Virus record (IMG/VR): IMGVR_UViG_3300042564_002600
Span: 1 to 27,928 of that record
DNA from: a virus
Direction: 5' to 3' (one strand)
Length of the DNA stretch: 27,928 bases
Shown: in pieces, positions 5,546 to 13,563 of the stretch
Position numbering within the stretch: the first letter of the stretch is position 1
Layout: every line of letters starts with the position of its first letter
The notes under the pieces: model-generated
What the model saw: only the letters and a program-made list of their open reading frames with translations
The model's database searches: none
Told to the model about the DNA's origin: nothing
Translations under genes and position numbers: made by a program

Positions 5546-5950
5546 ATGAAAAGAGTTTATCAATCAATTGCATTTATTTTATTTTTATTACTTGCTTGTC
5601 TTGCAGATAGTTTTGGACAAGTTAGTTACAAAGTAGTTCATAAAATATATGATTATTCAACACAACAATACAAAGTAGATTTTGATGTAGATAAAGAAAT
5701 CTATGTTGAATATGATAATTTAAAGTTTACATTTTATCAGCAACCAAATACTAACAGTATTCATATTCTTAAAAAATTGTCTTACGATGACAAACAGAAT
5801 ATACAAGTAACAACTTATGAAGCATATTGGAATTTAACAAATGAAAAGTGTTATTTCACAATAGGGACAGGTTCACTAATAACTTCATATACAATTTACT
5901 ATAATGATAATGGCATTAAAAAGTCATTGGCATTTTATTTTAGAAAATAA
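5546..5950 (+). CDS. Secreted protein of unknown function, 134 aa
   Basis: A clear signal peptide is present: MKR, a hydrophobic core FILFLLLACLA, then DSFGQ where signal peptidase I cleavage after G25 is typical for Bacteroidota. LLAC could alternatively act as a weak lipobox. The mature part (about 110 residues) is strand-rich and tyrosine-rich (YKVVHKIYDYSTQQYKVDFDV, TIYYNDNGIKKSLAFYFRK). It stands out as an exported product among cytosolic replication genes. Possible roles include altering the host envelope or excluding other phages; none is shown by sequence. Confidence 0.65.
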   Translation: MKRVYQSIAFILFLLLACLADSFGQVSYKVVHKIYDYSTQQYKVDFDVDKEIYVEYDNLKFTFYQQPNTNSIHILKKLSYDDKQNIQVTTYEAYWNLTNEKCYFTIGTGSLITSYTIYYNDNGIKKSLAFYFRK

Positions 5951-5963
5951 TAAAAAATACATC

Positions 5964-6137
5964 ATGAAACAGATAGTAAAAAAATGGGCAATTGAAAAAA
6001 TAAAAGAGCACCCACAACATAAAGAAGCAATTACAGATTTATGGAATTTATGTTTGAATGAAATAGATGAGGGAGGTTCTGAACCACATGAGTTCCAATT
6101 ATTTGAAAGCGAAGTAGAGCAATTAATAAAAAATTAA
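5964..6137 (+). CDS. Unknown small protein, 57 aa
   Basis: The start at 5964 (ATGAAACAG after an A-rich leader) avoids the 47-base overlap with the secreted-protein gene that an upstream in-frame ATG at 5904 would create. The sequence is helical (MKQIVKKWAIEKIKEHPQHK), with an acidic C-terminus. No family is recognised. Confidence 0.55.
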   Translation: MKQIVKKWAIEKIKEHPQHKEAITDLWNLCLNEIDEGGSEPHEFQLFESEVEQLIKN

Positions 6138-6139
6138 TC

Positions 6140-6403
6140 ATGACACAAAAAGAATTACAAGAAGCGGCAGAAAAAATTTATCCAAAACATAAAGGATTAA
6201 CAGCAACAGCAACAAATAAAATAATGCTTCGCAGAAATACATGGGTTAAAGGTGCTAAATGGATGCAAGGGAAAATATTTTCCAAAAAAGATATGATTGA
6301 TTTTGGAATATGGTTTTATTTAGAGATTAACCAAATATCATTTGAATCAAGAAGTAATGAAGAATTATTTGATGAATGGTACAACAAATTTAAAAAGCAA
6401 TGA
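6140..6403 (+). CDS. Unknown protein, 87 aa
   Basis: It starts two bases after the upstream stop. Residues 1-45 are basic and helical; residues 50-87 are aromatic and acidic (DFGIWFYLEINQ, ELFDEWYNKFKKQ). The pattern recalls small conserved proteins in Bacteroidota phage early regions, but no function is known to me. It ends in an ATGA overlap with a tiny membrane-protein frame. Confidence 0.6.
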   Translation: MTQKELQEAAEKIYPKHKGLTATATNKIMLRRNTWVKGAKWMQGKIFSKKDMIDFGIWFYLEINQISFESRSNEELFDEWYNKFKKQ

Positions 6404-6501
6404 CACGAAAAGAAAGGCAGCAGCTTAATAATAAGCACAAAGATTTAAAAGAATTATTTGCACTTGCAATAATTATAAGTATTTTAATTATCACACTTTA
6501 A
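6400..6501 (+). CDS. Tiny membrane protein, 33 aa
   Basis: ATG at 6400 overlaps the preceding TGA. The frame reads MTRKERQQLNNKHKDLKELF and then ALAIIISILIITL, which is a basic, cytosolic N-terminus and one C-terminal hydrophobic helix. Translational coupling and membrane-like composition make it plausible, though it is short. Confidence 0.4.
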   Translation: MTRKERQQLNNKHKDLKELFALAIIISILIITL

Positions 6502-6511
6502 AAACAAAAAC

Positions 6512-7150
6512 ATGAGTAAAATCACATTGGCTACAATACAAGCCAAAATCAAAGCACCGAAAGGGCAGTTTAATAAATTCGGCAATTACAAATACCGTTC
6601 AGCCGAAGATATTGTTGAAGCAGTTAAGCCAGTTATAAATGAGTTAGGTTATTACCTAATATTAACAGATTATGTAAAAATAGTTGGTGATAGAATTTAT
6701 ATTGAGGCAACAGCAACTTTATCAGATGGTGAAACCACATATCAAGCTACGGGATATGCAAGGGAGGAGGAAACAAAGAAAGGAATGGATAGTAGTCAGA
6801 TAACAGGAGCGGCAAGCAGCTATGCTCGTAAATATGCCCTTAATGGATTATTTGCAATTGATGATACAAAAGATAGTGATGCAACAAATACGCATGATGA
6901 CAAGCCTGTAAAAAAAGAACCTGCAAAAGAAGTAAAAGCCGAACCAGTAAAAGCTGAACCAGCAAATTATTCAGAAAGCAATTACAACGAAATAAAGGAC
7001 TTGCTTGAAAAGATTGTCACTATTGGTGAGTTGGTTACATTATATAACCAACACAAAGCAGAGATAGACAATGATGTCAAACTTCGCAAATCAATGACCG
7101 AAAGGAAACAATTTATATTAAGACAAATCGAACAAGAAGCTAAAAAATAA
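6512..7150 (+). CDS. erf: ERF-family single-strand annealing protein, 212 aa
   Basis: The N-terminal two thirds carry the ERF signature: a GNYKYRSAEDIVEAVKP motif near residues 24-40 and GAASSYARKYALNGLFAIDD near residues 99-118. ERF proteins anneal complementary single strands during phage recombination. A KEPAKEVKAEPVKAEPA linker (about residues 132-152) leads to a helical C-terminal domain of about 60 residues. The gene is followed at once by a YqaJ exonuclease and SSB, forming the usual exonuclease/annealing-protein pair. The leader TTTAAAAACAAAAAC precedes the ATG. Confidence 0.92.
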   Translation: MSKITLATIQAKIKAPKGQFNKFGNYKYRSAEDIVEAVKPVINELGYYLILTDYVKIVGDRIYIEATATLSDGETTYQATGYAREEETKKGMDSSQITGAASSYARKYALNGLFAIDDTKDSDATNTHDDKPVKKEPAKEVKAEPVKAEPANYSESNYNEIKDLLEKIVTIGELVTLYNQHKAEIDNDVKLRKSMTERKQFILRQIEQEAKK

Positions 7151-7155
7151 ACACC

Positions 7156-7842
7156 ATGCAAACTGAAACATTAAGCGAATGGCAAAGCGCACGTAAAGGA
7201 AAATTTACAGCGTCAAGCATATCAAAACTATTTACAGAGCCCAAAGCAAAAGCAGATAAAGAAGCAGGCAGATTATCCGAAACTGCCTTAACTTACATAT
7301 TTGAATTAGCGGTGGAAGAGCATACAGGCTACCGCAAAGAAATAACTGTTAAGGAAATGACACATGGAATAGTAAATGAGTTTGAGGGCTTTGAAGCTTT
7401 TGTACAAAAATCAGGCTTACAGTTTGAATTAACAAGTAACCAGTTTTTCGGTTACGGCGCAAATGCAGGGGCTAGTCCTGATGGTGTGTTATTTGATGGT
7501 ATTGATATTACAGCCGTATTGGATATTAAATGTCCTTATAGTCCTTTATCATATTTCAATCAAAAAATGGAACTTTACGGCACTAAAATGCCCAAATCGT
7601 ATTTCTATCAACTGCAAATGCAGATGTTATGTACAGGTGCTAAAAAGGGCTATTTAGCACGTTATTTGACCAATTCAATTGTAGACGAGTACGGCAATAA
7701 AACGGAATATGATATACCTTTAGATGAACGTATTTTTTGGACTGAATTAAATGCAGACGAAGAAGTGCATCAGCAAATCATTGACAAGGTAAAAGCAGCC
7801 GAAGCAATTAAACAAGGTTTCATTCAATCATTTAAAAAATAA
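7156..7842 (+). CDS. YqaJ-type viral recombination exonuclease, 228 aa
   Basis: The lambda-exonuclease/YqaJ PD-(D/E)xK core is complete: E75 and E77 in NEFEGFE, D109 in GASPDG, D123-x-K125 in LDIKCPYS, and the YFYQLQMQMLCTG helix with Q152. The N-terminus (SEWQSARKGKFTASSISKLF) is also typical. Such enzymes resect double-stranded ends 5' to 3' and load the annealing partner, here the ERF protein five bases upstream. The length is normal for the family. Confidence 0.92.
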   Translation: MQTETLSEWQSARKGKFTASSISKLFTEPKAKADKEAGRLSETALTYIFELAVEEHTGYRKEITVKEMTHGIVNEFEGFEAFVQKSGLQFELTSNQFFGYGANAGASPDGVLFDGIDITAVLDIKCPYSPLSYFNQKMELYGTKMPKSYFYQLQMQMLCTGAKKGYLARYLTNSIVDEYGNKTEYDIPLDERIFWTELNADEEVHQQIIDKVKAAEAIKQGFIQSFKK

Positions 7843-7847
7843 AAACT

Positions 7848-8255
7848 ATGCAGCGCATTCAAATTTTGGGAAATGTGGGTAATGACCCAACAGTTAGAAC
7901 ATTAGAAAGTGGAGCAATTGCAATTCAATTTAATATTGCAGTTACTGAAAAGTTCAAAGACAAAGAAAATACAAATTGGTACACAGCAACCATTTGGAGA
8001 ACACCAGCACAGGGTAACAACATTTCCCAGTACATTCGTAAAGGAGATAAAATCTTTATTGAGGGAACACCAACAGCAAGGGCATACACTAATAAAGATG
8101 GGGTACTTGTTGCATCATTAGAAATTAATGTAAGGAACTTTGAATTTTTAGCAAAGAGGGAAGTTAGTGCAAAAGAACAAACTGTTCAGAATCCACAACC
8201 TGTTCAGCAAACTACAGACACATTTATTAGTGACATGGAAGACCTCCCATTTTAA
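7848..8255 (+). CDS. ssb: Single-stranded DNA-binding protein, 135 aa
   Basis: Residues 1-105 form an OB-fold SSB domain: RIQILGNVGNDPTVRTLESG, then NWYTATIWRTPAQGNNISQYIRKGDKIFIEG, then LEINVRNFEFL. A short disordered linker ends in SDMEDLPF, the acidic-aromatic tip that recruits replication and repair partners. It sits with ERF and YqaJ as a recombination cassette and just before the replication genes. Confidence 0.93.
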   Translation: MQRIQILGNVGNDPTVRTLESGAIAIQFNIAVTEKFKDKENTNWYTATIWRTPAQGNNISQYIRKGDKIFIEGTPTARAYTNKDGVLVASLEINVRNFEFLAKREVSAKEQTVQNPQPVQQTTDTFISDMEDLPF

Positions 8256-8268
8256 ATTTATTCACAAT

Positions 8269-8295
8269 AGGGCTGCATGATTATAGTGCAGCCCT
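8269..8295 (+). other. Perfect 9-bp hairpin between ssb and the DnaA-domain gene
   Basis: AGGGCTGCA (8269-8277) pairs perfectly with TGCAGCCCT (8287-8295) around a nine-base loop. There is no T-run, so it is more likely an mRNA processing, stability or partial attenuation element than a strong terminator. It occupies most of the 53-base gap. Confidence 0.55.
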
Positions 8296-8308
8296 TAAAT
8301 TAAACTAA

Positions 8309-8635
8309 ATGAAAAAAGAAATAATTGATGCAGTGTTAAAAGCTGTAGAATGGTACACTGGAATAAGTGTAGATGAAATAACAGGATCAAGCAGGCTTGC
8401 AAAGGATGGTCTTATTACAGCAAGGTTTCTTGCTTATGAAATATTACACAATACGTTTAAATTGAATTGGAAAGAAACAGCCAACGCTTTAAATAGGAGC
8501 AGCCATGCAACAGTTGTAAATGCCCTCAATACAATTAGAGAGGATAAGGAGTATTTTGAAAAGTTTAAAATTATTGCTAACAAAATAATTGCAAGAGTAT
8601 ATGAAACAAATGAAAATATTACTAAAATGGATTGA
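8309..8635 (+). CDS. Free-standing DnaA domain IV-like DNA-binding protein, 108 aa
   Basis: Residues 10-78 match the C-terminal DNA-binding domain of DnaA. GISVDEITGSSR corresponds to the first helix, ITARFLAYEILHNTFKLNWKETANALNR to the central helices, and RSSHATVVNALNTI to the DnaA signature normally reading RDHTTVLHA. The AAA+ ATPase of DnaA is absent. The protein could recognise DnaA-box-like sites in the phage origin, recruit the primase-helicase, or compete with host DnaA. It lies directly before the replication genes, overlapping the next one. Confidence 0.85.
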   Translation: MKKEIIDAVLKAVEWYTGISVDEITGSSRLAKDGLITARFLAYEILHNTFKLNWKETANALNRSSHATVVNALNTIREDKEYFEKFKIIANKIIARVYETNENITKMD

Positions 8636-8993
8636 AGAAAATAACCCATCAACCAGCCATATCATTGATAAAATAAAATTAATGATTACAGAAGAAAAGC
8701 CATCAAGAAAATTTGTAGCACCTATATTAAATGATGTAGTTGAATACTTTGTTAGTAATGGGTACAAAGCAGAGATAGGGCAAAAGGCATTCAAATATTA
8801 TAGTGCCTCACAATGGAAAGACAGCAGGGGTAAGCAAATAGTAAACTGGAAACAAAAGATGGTTGGTGTATGGTTTAAGGAAGAAAATAAAATACCAAAG
8901 CAAAACAGATTAGGGCATCCAGTAATGAGTGACTATTATACTTATGAAGATTACGAAAAGGCATTAAATAAATATAAACAGCAATTAGCATGA
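8601..8993 (+). CDS. Probable replication accessory protein, 130 aa
   Basis: The ATG at 8601 is preferred to an upstream TTG; ATG 8610 is another candidate. The C-terminal half contains AFKYYSASQWKDSRGKQIVNWKQKMVGVWFKEE, spread over about residues 65-97. It resembles the F.YY...W....GK.i.nWK..v..W motif seen at the ends of phage primosome and replisome-organiser proteins. The N-terminal part is helical and variable. Genes on both sides are replication genes, and a helicase-loader or origin-binding accessory role is inferred from this. Confidence 0.6.
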   Translation: MKQMKILLKWIEENNPSTSHIIDKIKLMITEEKPSRKFVAPILNDVVEYFVSNGYKAEIGQKAFKYYSASQWKDSRGKQIVNWKQKMVGVWFKEENKIPKQNRLGHPVMSDYYTYEDYEKALNKYKQQLA

Positions 8994-10882
8994 TAACAAT
9001 ATACCGCAACTTATTTGATATGCAGCCTAACTACATAACAGTAGAACAGGCATTGAACAGAATTAAGACAGGCAAAAGTAAAGAAGCGGTAACCGCTTTG
9101 CGTGAAATGGTCGACAAGGTTAGGGCAGAAGAACTAAAAAAGAATTTGCCCTCTGTTTGTTTTAGCGGTAAGATAGTAGGCAAAAGGCTTGATACAAATA
9201 TAAAAGAACACAGCGGTTTTATTGTTTTAGATTTCGACTATTTATTTGATGTACGTGATTTCCAAGAAGATATAATCAATCACGATTTTGTTTATGCTTG
9301 TTGGGTAAGCCCATCAGGCAGCGGCTTAAAAGCACTTGTAAAAATTGCAGACCCTCAAAAGCACAGAGAACACTTCCAGGCTTTAAAAGAAGTTTTCCCA
9401 TTAGCTGATAAGTCAGGTATTAATGAAAGCAGAGTTTGTTTTGAAAGTTATGATCCTGATATTTATATAAATGAAAAACCAAAGCTGTTCACAAAATTAA
9501 AAACTGTTGAAAAAATACAACAAACAGTTATCGAAAGCAGCAATCAATCATTTAATAATATATTACGCTGGTTAGCTAATAGAGGGGATAGCTTTGTTAG
9601 TGGCGAAAGGAATAGATTTATATTCTTATTAGCTTCTGCTTGTTGTAGATATGGAATAGATATGTTTTTTACAGAAACAGAAATATTAAATAAATTTCCA
9701 TGCAGCAACGACTTTACAAAAAACGAAGCAATCAATACAATAAAATCAGCTTACAAATCAAATAGCACGTTATACGGTACAGCTACATTTGACAAAGAAA
9801 TTCTTGTAACAAAAGAAAAGAAATCGGAAGTTGTTATTGATGCAAGTATATTTGATGAGCAAGTTAGAGCAAAGGACGTAATTTTTGGGGAAGATGTCAA
9901 ACAGGATGCAGTTGATATTTTCAATAATGGTTTTGAAGAATTGAAAGGTATAGGAGTTGATGATATTGACACACGATGGAAGTTTAAGAAAGGCGAATTG
10001 AATTGCTTGACAGGAATAGGGAACTATGGTAAGAGTACATTTATGAAATGGTACTTAATATTAAGGGCAATGATGTATGGCGAAAAGTGTGCTTTATTTG
10101 CTCCGGAGGATAATCCTGCACATGAATTTTACCATGAGTGTACCGAAATATTAATGGGTACAAGTTTATTACCAAGCAATCCTAATAAACCAAATTTTGA
10201 ACACTTTAATGCTGCATATGATTTTATTAGCAATCATTTCTTTTTCATTCATCCAAAAGAAAAGACACCTACACCAGCATTCGTCAAGGAACGTTTCTTA
10301 GAATTAATAATAAAGAACGGAGTTAATACGTGCATCATTGACCCATTTAATCAAATGACCAATGACTACAACTCTCATGGAGGTAGAACGGATAAATATT
10401 TAGAATCTGTTTTATCAGACCTTACACTATTTGCAAAAGAGAATGCAGTTAATTTTATGATTGTAGCGCATCCGCATAAAATGCAAAAGGATAGTACAGG
10501 CAATTATCCATGCCCTGATGTTTTTGATTTAGCAGACGGAGCAATGTGGAACAATAAAATGGATAACATACTTGCATATCACAGAACAAATCACCAAACT
10601 AATCCGGAAGATAATCAGTGCGAATTACACAGCAAGAAAATAAGGCGGCAAAGAATTGTAGGCAAGAAAGGATTTAGTTTGTTTCAGTATGATAGAATGA
10701 AAAGGAGATATTTATTTAATGGCTTTGACCCGATACAAAAATATGCCAGTGAAAATAATATCCCATACGCATTTCTTTATAAAGATTACGTTAAACCAAT
10801 TACAAAACAATTACCTGACAAGCCTGAAATGTGGTATGATACAATAAATGATGGTACAACAGATGGCTTTGAGGGTTTCTAA
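8990..10882 (+). CDS. BT4734-like primase fused to DnaB/Twinkle-like helicase, 630 aa
   Basis: The N-terminal ~200 residues match the BT4734-like/VirE-N family of archaeo-eukaryotic primase folds: LDFDY with D81 and D83, SPSGSGLKALVKI, and ESRVCFESYDPDIYIN. A helical middle follows (FNNILRWLANRGDSFVSGER). Residues 325-600 are a RecA-like helicase: Walker A TGIGNYGKST (G342-T350), a PEDNPAHEFYHE segment, Walker B TCIIDPFNQ with D451, and VAHPHKMQKD resembling the DnaB H-motif. The C-terminus includes KKIRRQRIVGKKG. Primer synthesis and fork unwinding would be combined in one chain. It overlaps the preceding gene by four bases. Confidence 0.88.
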   Translation: MITIYRNLFDMQPNYITVEQALNRIKTGKSKEAVTALREMVDKVRAEELKKNLPSVCFSGKIVGKRLDTNIKEHSGFIVLDFDYLFDVRDFQEDIINHDFVYACWVSPSGSGLKALVKIADPQKHREHFQALKEVFPLADKSGINESRVCFESYDPDIYINEKPKLFTKLKTVEKIQQTVIESSNQSFNNILRWLANRGDSFVSGERNRFIFLLASACCRYGIDMFFTETEILNKFPCSNDFTKNEAINTIKSAYKSNSTLYGTATFDKEILVTKEKKSEVVIDASIFDEQVRAKDVIFGEDVKQDAVDIFNNGFEELKGIGVDDIDTRWKFKKGELNCLTGIGNYGKSTFMKWYLILRAMMYGEKCALFAPEDNPAHEFYHECTEILMGTSLLPSNPNKPNFEHFNAAYDFISNHFFFIHPKEKTPTPAFVKERFLELIIKNGVNTCIIDPFNQMTNDYNSHGGRTDKYLESVLSDLTLFAKENAVNFMIVAHPHKMQKDSTGNYPCPDVFDLADGAMWNNKMDNILAYHRTNHQTNPEDNQCELHSKKIRRQRIVGKKGFSLFQYDRMKRRYLFNGFDPIQKYASENNIPYAFLYKDYVKPITKQLPDKPEMWYDTINDGTTDGFEGF

Positions 10883-10894
10883 AAACAAAAACAA

Positions 10895-11113
10895 ATGAAA
10901 GGATTATTTAGAAAATTAAAAGTATGCTACAAAATTATTAAAAGCGAAGAGTATTTTGTTATGTCAAGAAATTCAACGACAGTATCTACCATTACTAATT
11001 GTAGTATGGCTATGGTAGAAAGGGTATTTATAAATTCTATCACAGAACTTGAACAATTGATTGAACAAGATATTGCAGTTGAAACAGTTAATGAAATTTT
11101 AAACCAAAAATAA
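10895..11113 (+). CDS. Unknown small protein, 72 aa
   Basis: An A/C-rich leader precedes the ATG. The N-terminus is basic (MKGLFRKLKVCYKIIKSEEY), the middle rich in Ser, Thr and Asn, and the end an acidic helix. No family is recognised. Confidence 0.5.
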   Translation: MKGLFRKLKVCYKIIKSEEYFVMSRNSTTVSTITNCSMAMVERVFINSITELEQLIEQDIAVETVNEILNQK

Positions 11114-11114
11114 T

Positions 11115-11402
11115 ATGGAACATTTAAAAGGTATCAGCCATTACGATTACAAATTAATGTTAGCAAAAGTATCACACTTTTGCTGGTATAATAGGGAAGC
11201 ATTTATTGAGATGCAAAACTTCATTACTAAATGGCAAAAAGAAAATGAAGTGATAGCGGTGTTTCAAGAAACAATAATATCAACACATGAGTTTAATGAA
11301 GTAGATGCGCTGCAAAAAGAAAATAAGGCATTGATAGAATTGATTAATGAATTAAAGGCAGAACTTGCATCACCAAAAGTTAAAAACATTTTAAATCAAT
11401 AG
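11115..11402 (+). CDS. Unknown protein with C-terminal coiled coil, 95 aa
   Basis: The gene starts one base after the upstream stop. The N-terminal half is aromatic and helical (YDYKLMLAKVSHFCWYNREA). Residues 62-90 form a leucine- and glutamate-rich coiled coil (DALQKENKALIELINELKAE). It may be an oligomeric accessory factor; no family is recognised. Confidence 0.55.
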   Translation: MEHLKGISHYDYKLMLAKVSHFCWYNREAFIEMQNFITKWQKENEVIAVFQETIISTHEFNEVDALQKENKALIELINELKAELASPKVKNILNQ

Positions 11403-11404
11403 TT

Positions 11405-11572
11405 ATGGAAGATAAAAAACACACACACTTTATTGAAGTGTGGTCAGGGTATAAAAATAAACCACATAATACCGAATGCGTTGAAATAGAACAGTTACCA
11501 ATATATTTAAAAATCACAGAAGAATATATGTTTTGCAAAACCATTGCAATTTGGAAAATTAAATTAAAATAA
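11405..11572 (+). CDS. Unknown small protein, 55 aa
   Basis: ATG GAA GAT at 11405 opens a 55-residue frame ending TAA at 11570-11572, starting MEDKKHTHFIEVWSGYKNKP and ending CKTIAIWKIKLK. It fills the gap exactly, two bases after one stop and three before the next ATG. The predicted structure is strand-rich. No family is recognised. Confidence 0.5.
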   Translation: MEDKKHTHFIEVWSGYKNKPHNTECVEIEQLPIYLKITEEYMFCKTIAIWKIKLK

Positions 11573-11575
11573 ATT

Positions 11576-11980
11576 ATGGAAACAGTATTTCGATTAAAAC
11601 ACAAAGTGTTTGATGTACGTTATGGATGGGGTGAAGTTACTCATTTATCTTATACTACACAATATCCTATTGAGGTTGCATTTGAGAAATGCAAAGATTA
11701 TTATACTTATGAGGGTTATGACCATTTAAATACTTTAGTACCTTTATTATCCTTTACAGAATACACCTTACAAGGTTTCAGTCAAGAAAGACCAGATGTG
11801 TTACCTGAAAGAGGGCAAATTGTATGGGTAAGGAATAATGAAAATTCTGATTGGGGATGTATGCAATTCATGTGGAAAGACAAAGGAGTTTACAGAGCAG
11901 CATTAGGAAATCCATTTAATGATAACAATGGGAGTTATTACAGATTTCTAACCACTATAAACCCTTACACAAATGGATAA
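11576..11980 (+). CDS. Conserved-type Bacteroidota phage protein of unknown role, 134 aa
   Basis: The N-terminus LKHKVFDVRYGWGEVTHLSY with YPIEVAFEK and YTYEGYDHLNTLVPLL recalls a family of small proteins frequent in Bacteroidota phages and prophages (KVFDIRYGWG...YPI.V.F...YT.DG). This is a compact beta domain without assigned function. The C-terminal part (PERGQIVWVRNNENSDWGCMQ) looks like a second beta module of related style. It overlaps the next gene by eight bases. Confidence 0.6.
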   Translation: METVFRLKHKVFDVRYGWGEVTHLSYTTQYPIEVAFEKCKDYYTYEGYDHLNTLVPLLSFTEYTLQGFSQERPDVLPERGQIVWVRNNENSDWGCMQFMWKDKGVYRAALGNPFNDNNGSYYRFLTTINPYTNG

Positions 11981-12227
11981 AGTAAAAGTTGAAATACCAC
12001 TGCACGGCATAGATGTTGAATTTTCAGGTGACCCTGTAAAGGTAGACGAAAGTTTTGGTCATGCTTTCGGAATAGAAAAGAAAATAGGCATGACAGTTGA
12101 GAATATCACATGGGATAAAGAAAACCAATCTTGGGAAAATAACCAGCTTATTACAGGCTGGTTATTGCAAGAACAAAACTTAGATAAGGTTATAGATTTA
12201 TTAATTCAAAAACATAAAGAATCATGA
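11973..12227 (+). CDS. Unknown protein, 84 aa
   Basis: A beta-rich N-terminal half (VKVEIPLHGIDVEFSGDPV) is followed by an acidic, helical end (NLDKVIDLLIQKHKES). It overlaps both neighbours, with an ATGA junction at the 3' end. No family is recognised. Confidence 0.55.
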   Translation: MDKVKVEIPLHGIDVEFSGDPVKVDESFGHAFGIEKKIGMTVENITWDKENQSWENNQLITGWLLQEQNLDKVIDLLIQKHKES

Positions 12228-12313
12228 TACTATTTTATTTTATTGGATATTGCCTTTTAATTGCAATAGTATTTAAAATTGTAGTTGGCAGCTATCCCGA
12301 AGATTTAGATTAA
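12224..12313 (+). CDS. Tiny membrane protein, 29 aa
   Basis: ATG at 12224 overlaps the preceding TGA. The frame reads MILFYFIGYCLLIAIVFKIV, then VGSYPEDLD, a single membrane helix with a short acidic tail. It is plausible because of its coupling and clear hydrophobic helix, but no family is known. Confidence 0.4.
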   Translation: MILFYFIGYCLLIAIVFKIVVGSYPEDLD

Positions 12314-12335
12314 TTAACAAATAAAAACAAAAAAA

Positions 12336-13187
12336 ATGCAAGAAAATTTATTACCAGTAGAGTTGTTAGCCTTAACAGTTAACATGAGCAATGAAAAGCA
12401 AAACGAAATTAAGGAATTGCTTAATCAAGTATTTACAGGTACAGAAGTAATTAAAAGAGCGGTTCAATTGATAGAGGTTAAAGACATAAACGACATAGTG
12501 AGCATAAACGATGCTGAGGCTGCAAGAAAAAAAATAAAGTCGATGCGGTTAAATGCGGAAAAGTTATTTGATAGCAAAAGGGAATTTGTACAAAAATTAA
12601 AATCTGAATATGACACAGAAGACAAATTGCTTTTAAAGTGTAAGCAAATAACTGTAATAATGTTTAAGGAGATGGAAGAAATTGCAGAGTGGAAAGCAAA
12701 CACAATTAAAAGGCATAGGGAAGAACAACACGAAATAAAAACACATGAAAGGACAATGGAGGTAGTTAAATATGCAAATATTAACAGGATTGAATATGAA
12801 AACCTATCAGATGAGAATTTTCAAATATTTATCAATGGTTTAGAAACTGCATATTTGCAAAATAAAGAAGCTGAAAGATTAGAGGAAGAAAAAAGGAATG
12901 AGCAGTTAAAAAAAGATGCAGAGGAAAAAGAAAGAATGAAGCAAGAAAATGAAAGAATCAAAAAAGAGAATGAGTTGCTTAAAAGTAGAATTATTCCTGG
13001 AGTTAATAGTAATGAAGATGAAACAACTACAAATATTAAAGCAATAAGTATTGAAGCATGGGTAAATTCATTTAACTTAGACTTTCCTGTTCAATTAAAG
13101 GATAATAAACTTGCATTGGATATTTATGCAAAGTTTAATTCATTCAAATATTGGGCGCAAAAACAAATAATAAATGAGCAAAAGTAA
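12336..13187 (+). CDS. Coiled-coil protein, DUF1351-like, 283 aa
   Basis: The protein is almost wholly helical. Residues 25-115 (INDAEAARKKIKSMRLNAEK, FDSKREFVQKLKSEYDTEDK) resemble DUF1351-type phage proteins, which lie near recombination and replication genes. Residues 160-215 are a long charged coiled coil (EERLEEEKRNEQLKKDAEEK and on). A small C-terminal domain (AISIEAWVNSFNLDFP...KYWAQKQI) follows. Its function is unknown; an association with SSB or recombination proteins is speculation. It overlaps the next gene by 14 bases. Confidence 0.6.
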   Translation: MQENLLPVELLALTVNMSNEKQNEIKELLNQVFTGTEVIKRAVQLIEVKDINDIVSINDAEAARKKIKSMRLNAEKLFDSKREFVQKLKSEYDTEDKLLLKCKQITVIMFKEMEEIAEWKANTIKRHREEQHEIKTHERTMEVVKYANINRIEYENLSDENFQIFINGLETAYLQNKEAERLEEEKRNEQLKKDAEEKERMKQENERIKKENELLKSRIIPGVNSNEDETTTNIKAISIEAWVNSFNLDFPVQLKDNKLALDIYAKFNSFKYWAQKQIINEQK

Positions 13188-13563
13188 ATTTTCAGAAACA
13201 GACCTGCAAATGCAAATTTGCAAATATTTAAAAATACAATATCCAAATGTTATATTCAGGTCTGATTTCGCTTCTGGAATTAAAATGTCAATAGGTCAAG
13301 CTGTAAGGCATAAAAAAATGCAATGTTCAAGGGGATACCCGGACTTATTCATATGTGAGCCTAAAAGGGGCTATCATGGGCTATTTTTGGAGATTAAGAA
13401 CGGAAAGGATAAATTGTACAATAAAAATGGAACGTTCAAAAAAGATGCCCATATTCAAGAACAAGCAGCCTTATTGCTTGAATTAAGAAATAAAGGTTAT
13501 TGTGCTACATTTGTAACATCATTCAATGAAGCAAAAGAAGTTATTGACGATTATATGAAGTAG
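13174..13563 (+). CDS. VRR-NUC domain nuclease, 129 aa
   Basis: The stand-alone VRR-NUC fold is well supported: an N-terminal helix FSETDLQMQICKYLKIQYP, GYPDLFICEP with D57, GLFLEIKNG with E73-x-K75, then the HIQEQAALLLELRNKGYCAT helix-strand. Stand-alone viral VRR-NUC proteins act on branched or flapped DNA, for example in junction resolution. As the last gene of the replication operon it probably helps process recombination or packaging intermediates. Confidence 0.88.
   Translation: MSKSKFSETDLQMQICKYLKIQYPNVIFRSDFASGIKMSIGQAVRHKKMQCSRGYPDLFICEPKRGYHGLFLEIKNGKDKLYNKNGTFKKDAHIQEQAALLLELRNKGYCATFVTSFNEAKEVIDDYMK

Noticed and set aside
5904-5963. Longer start for the 57-aa protein
   Set aside because: It would overlap the secreted-protein gene and has no A-rich leader, whereas 5964 follows AATACATC directly after that gene's stop.
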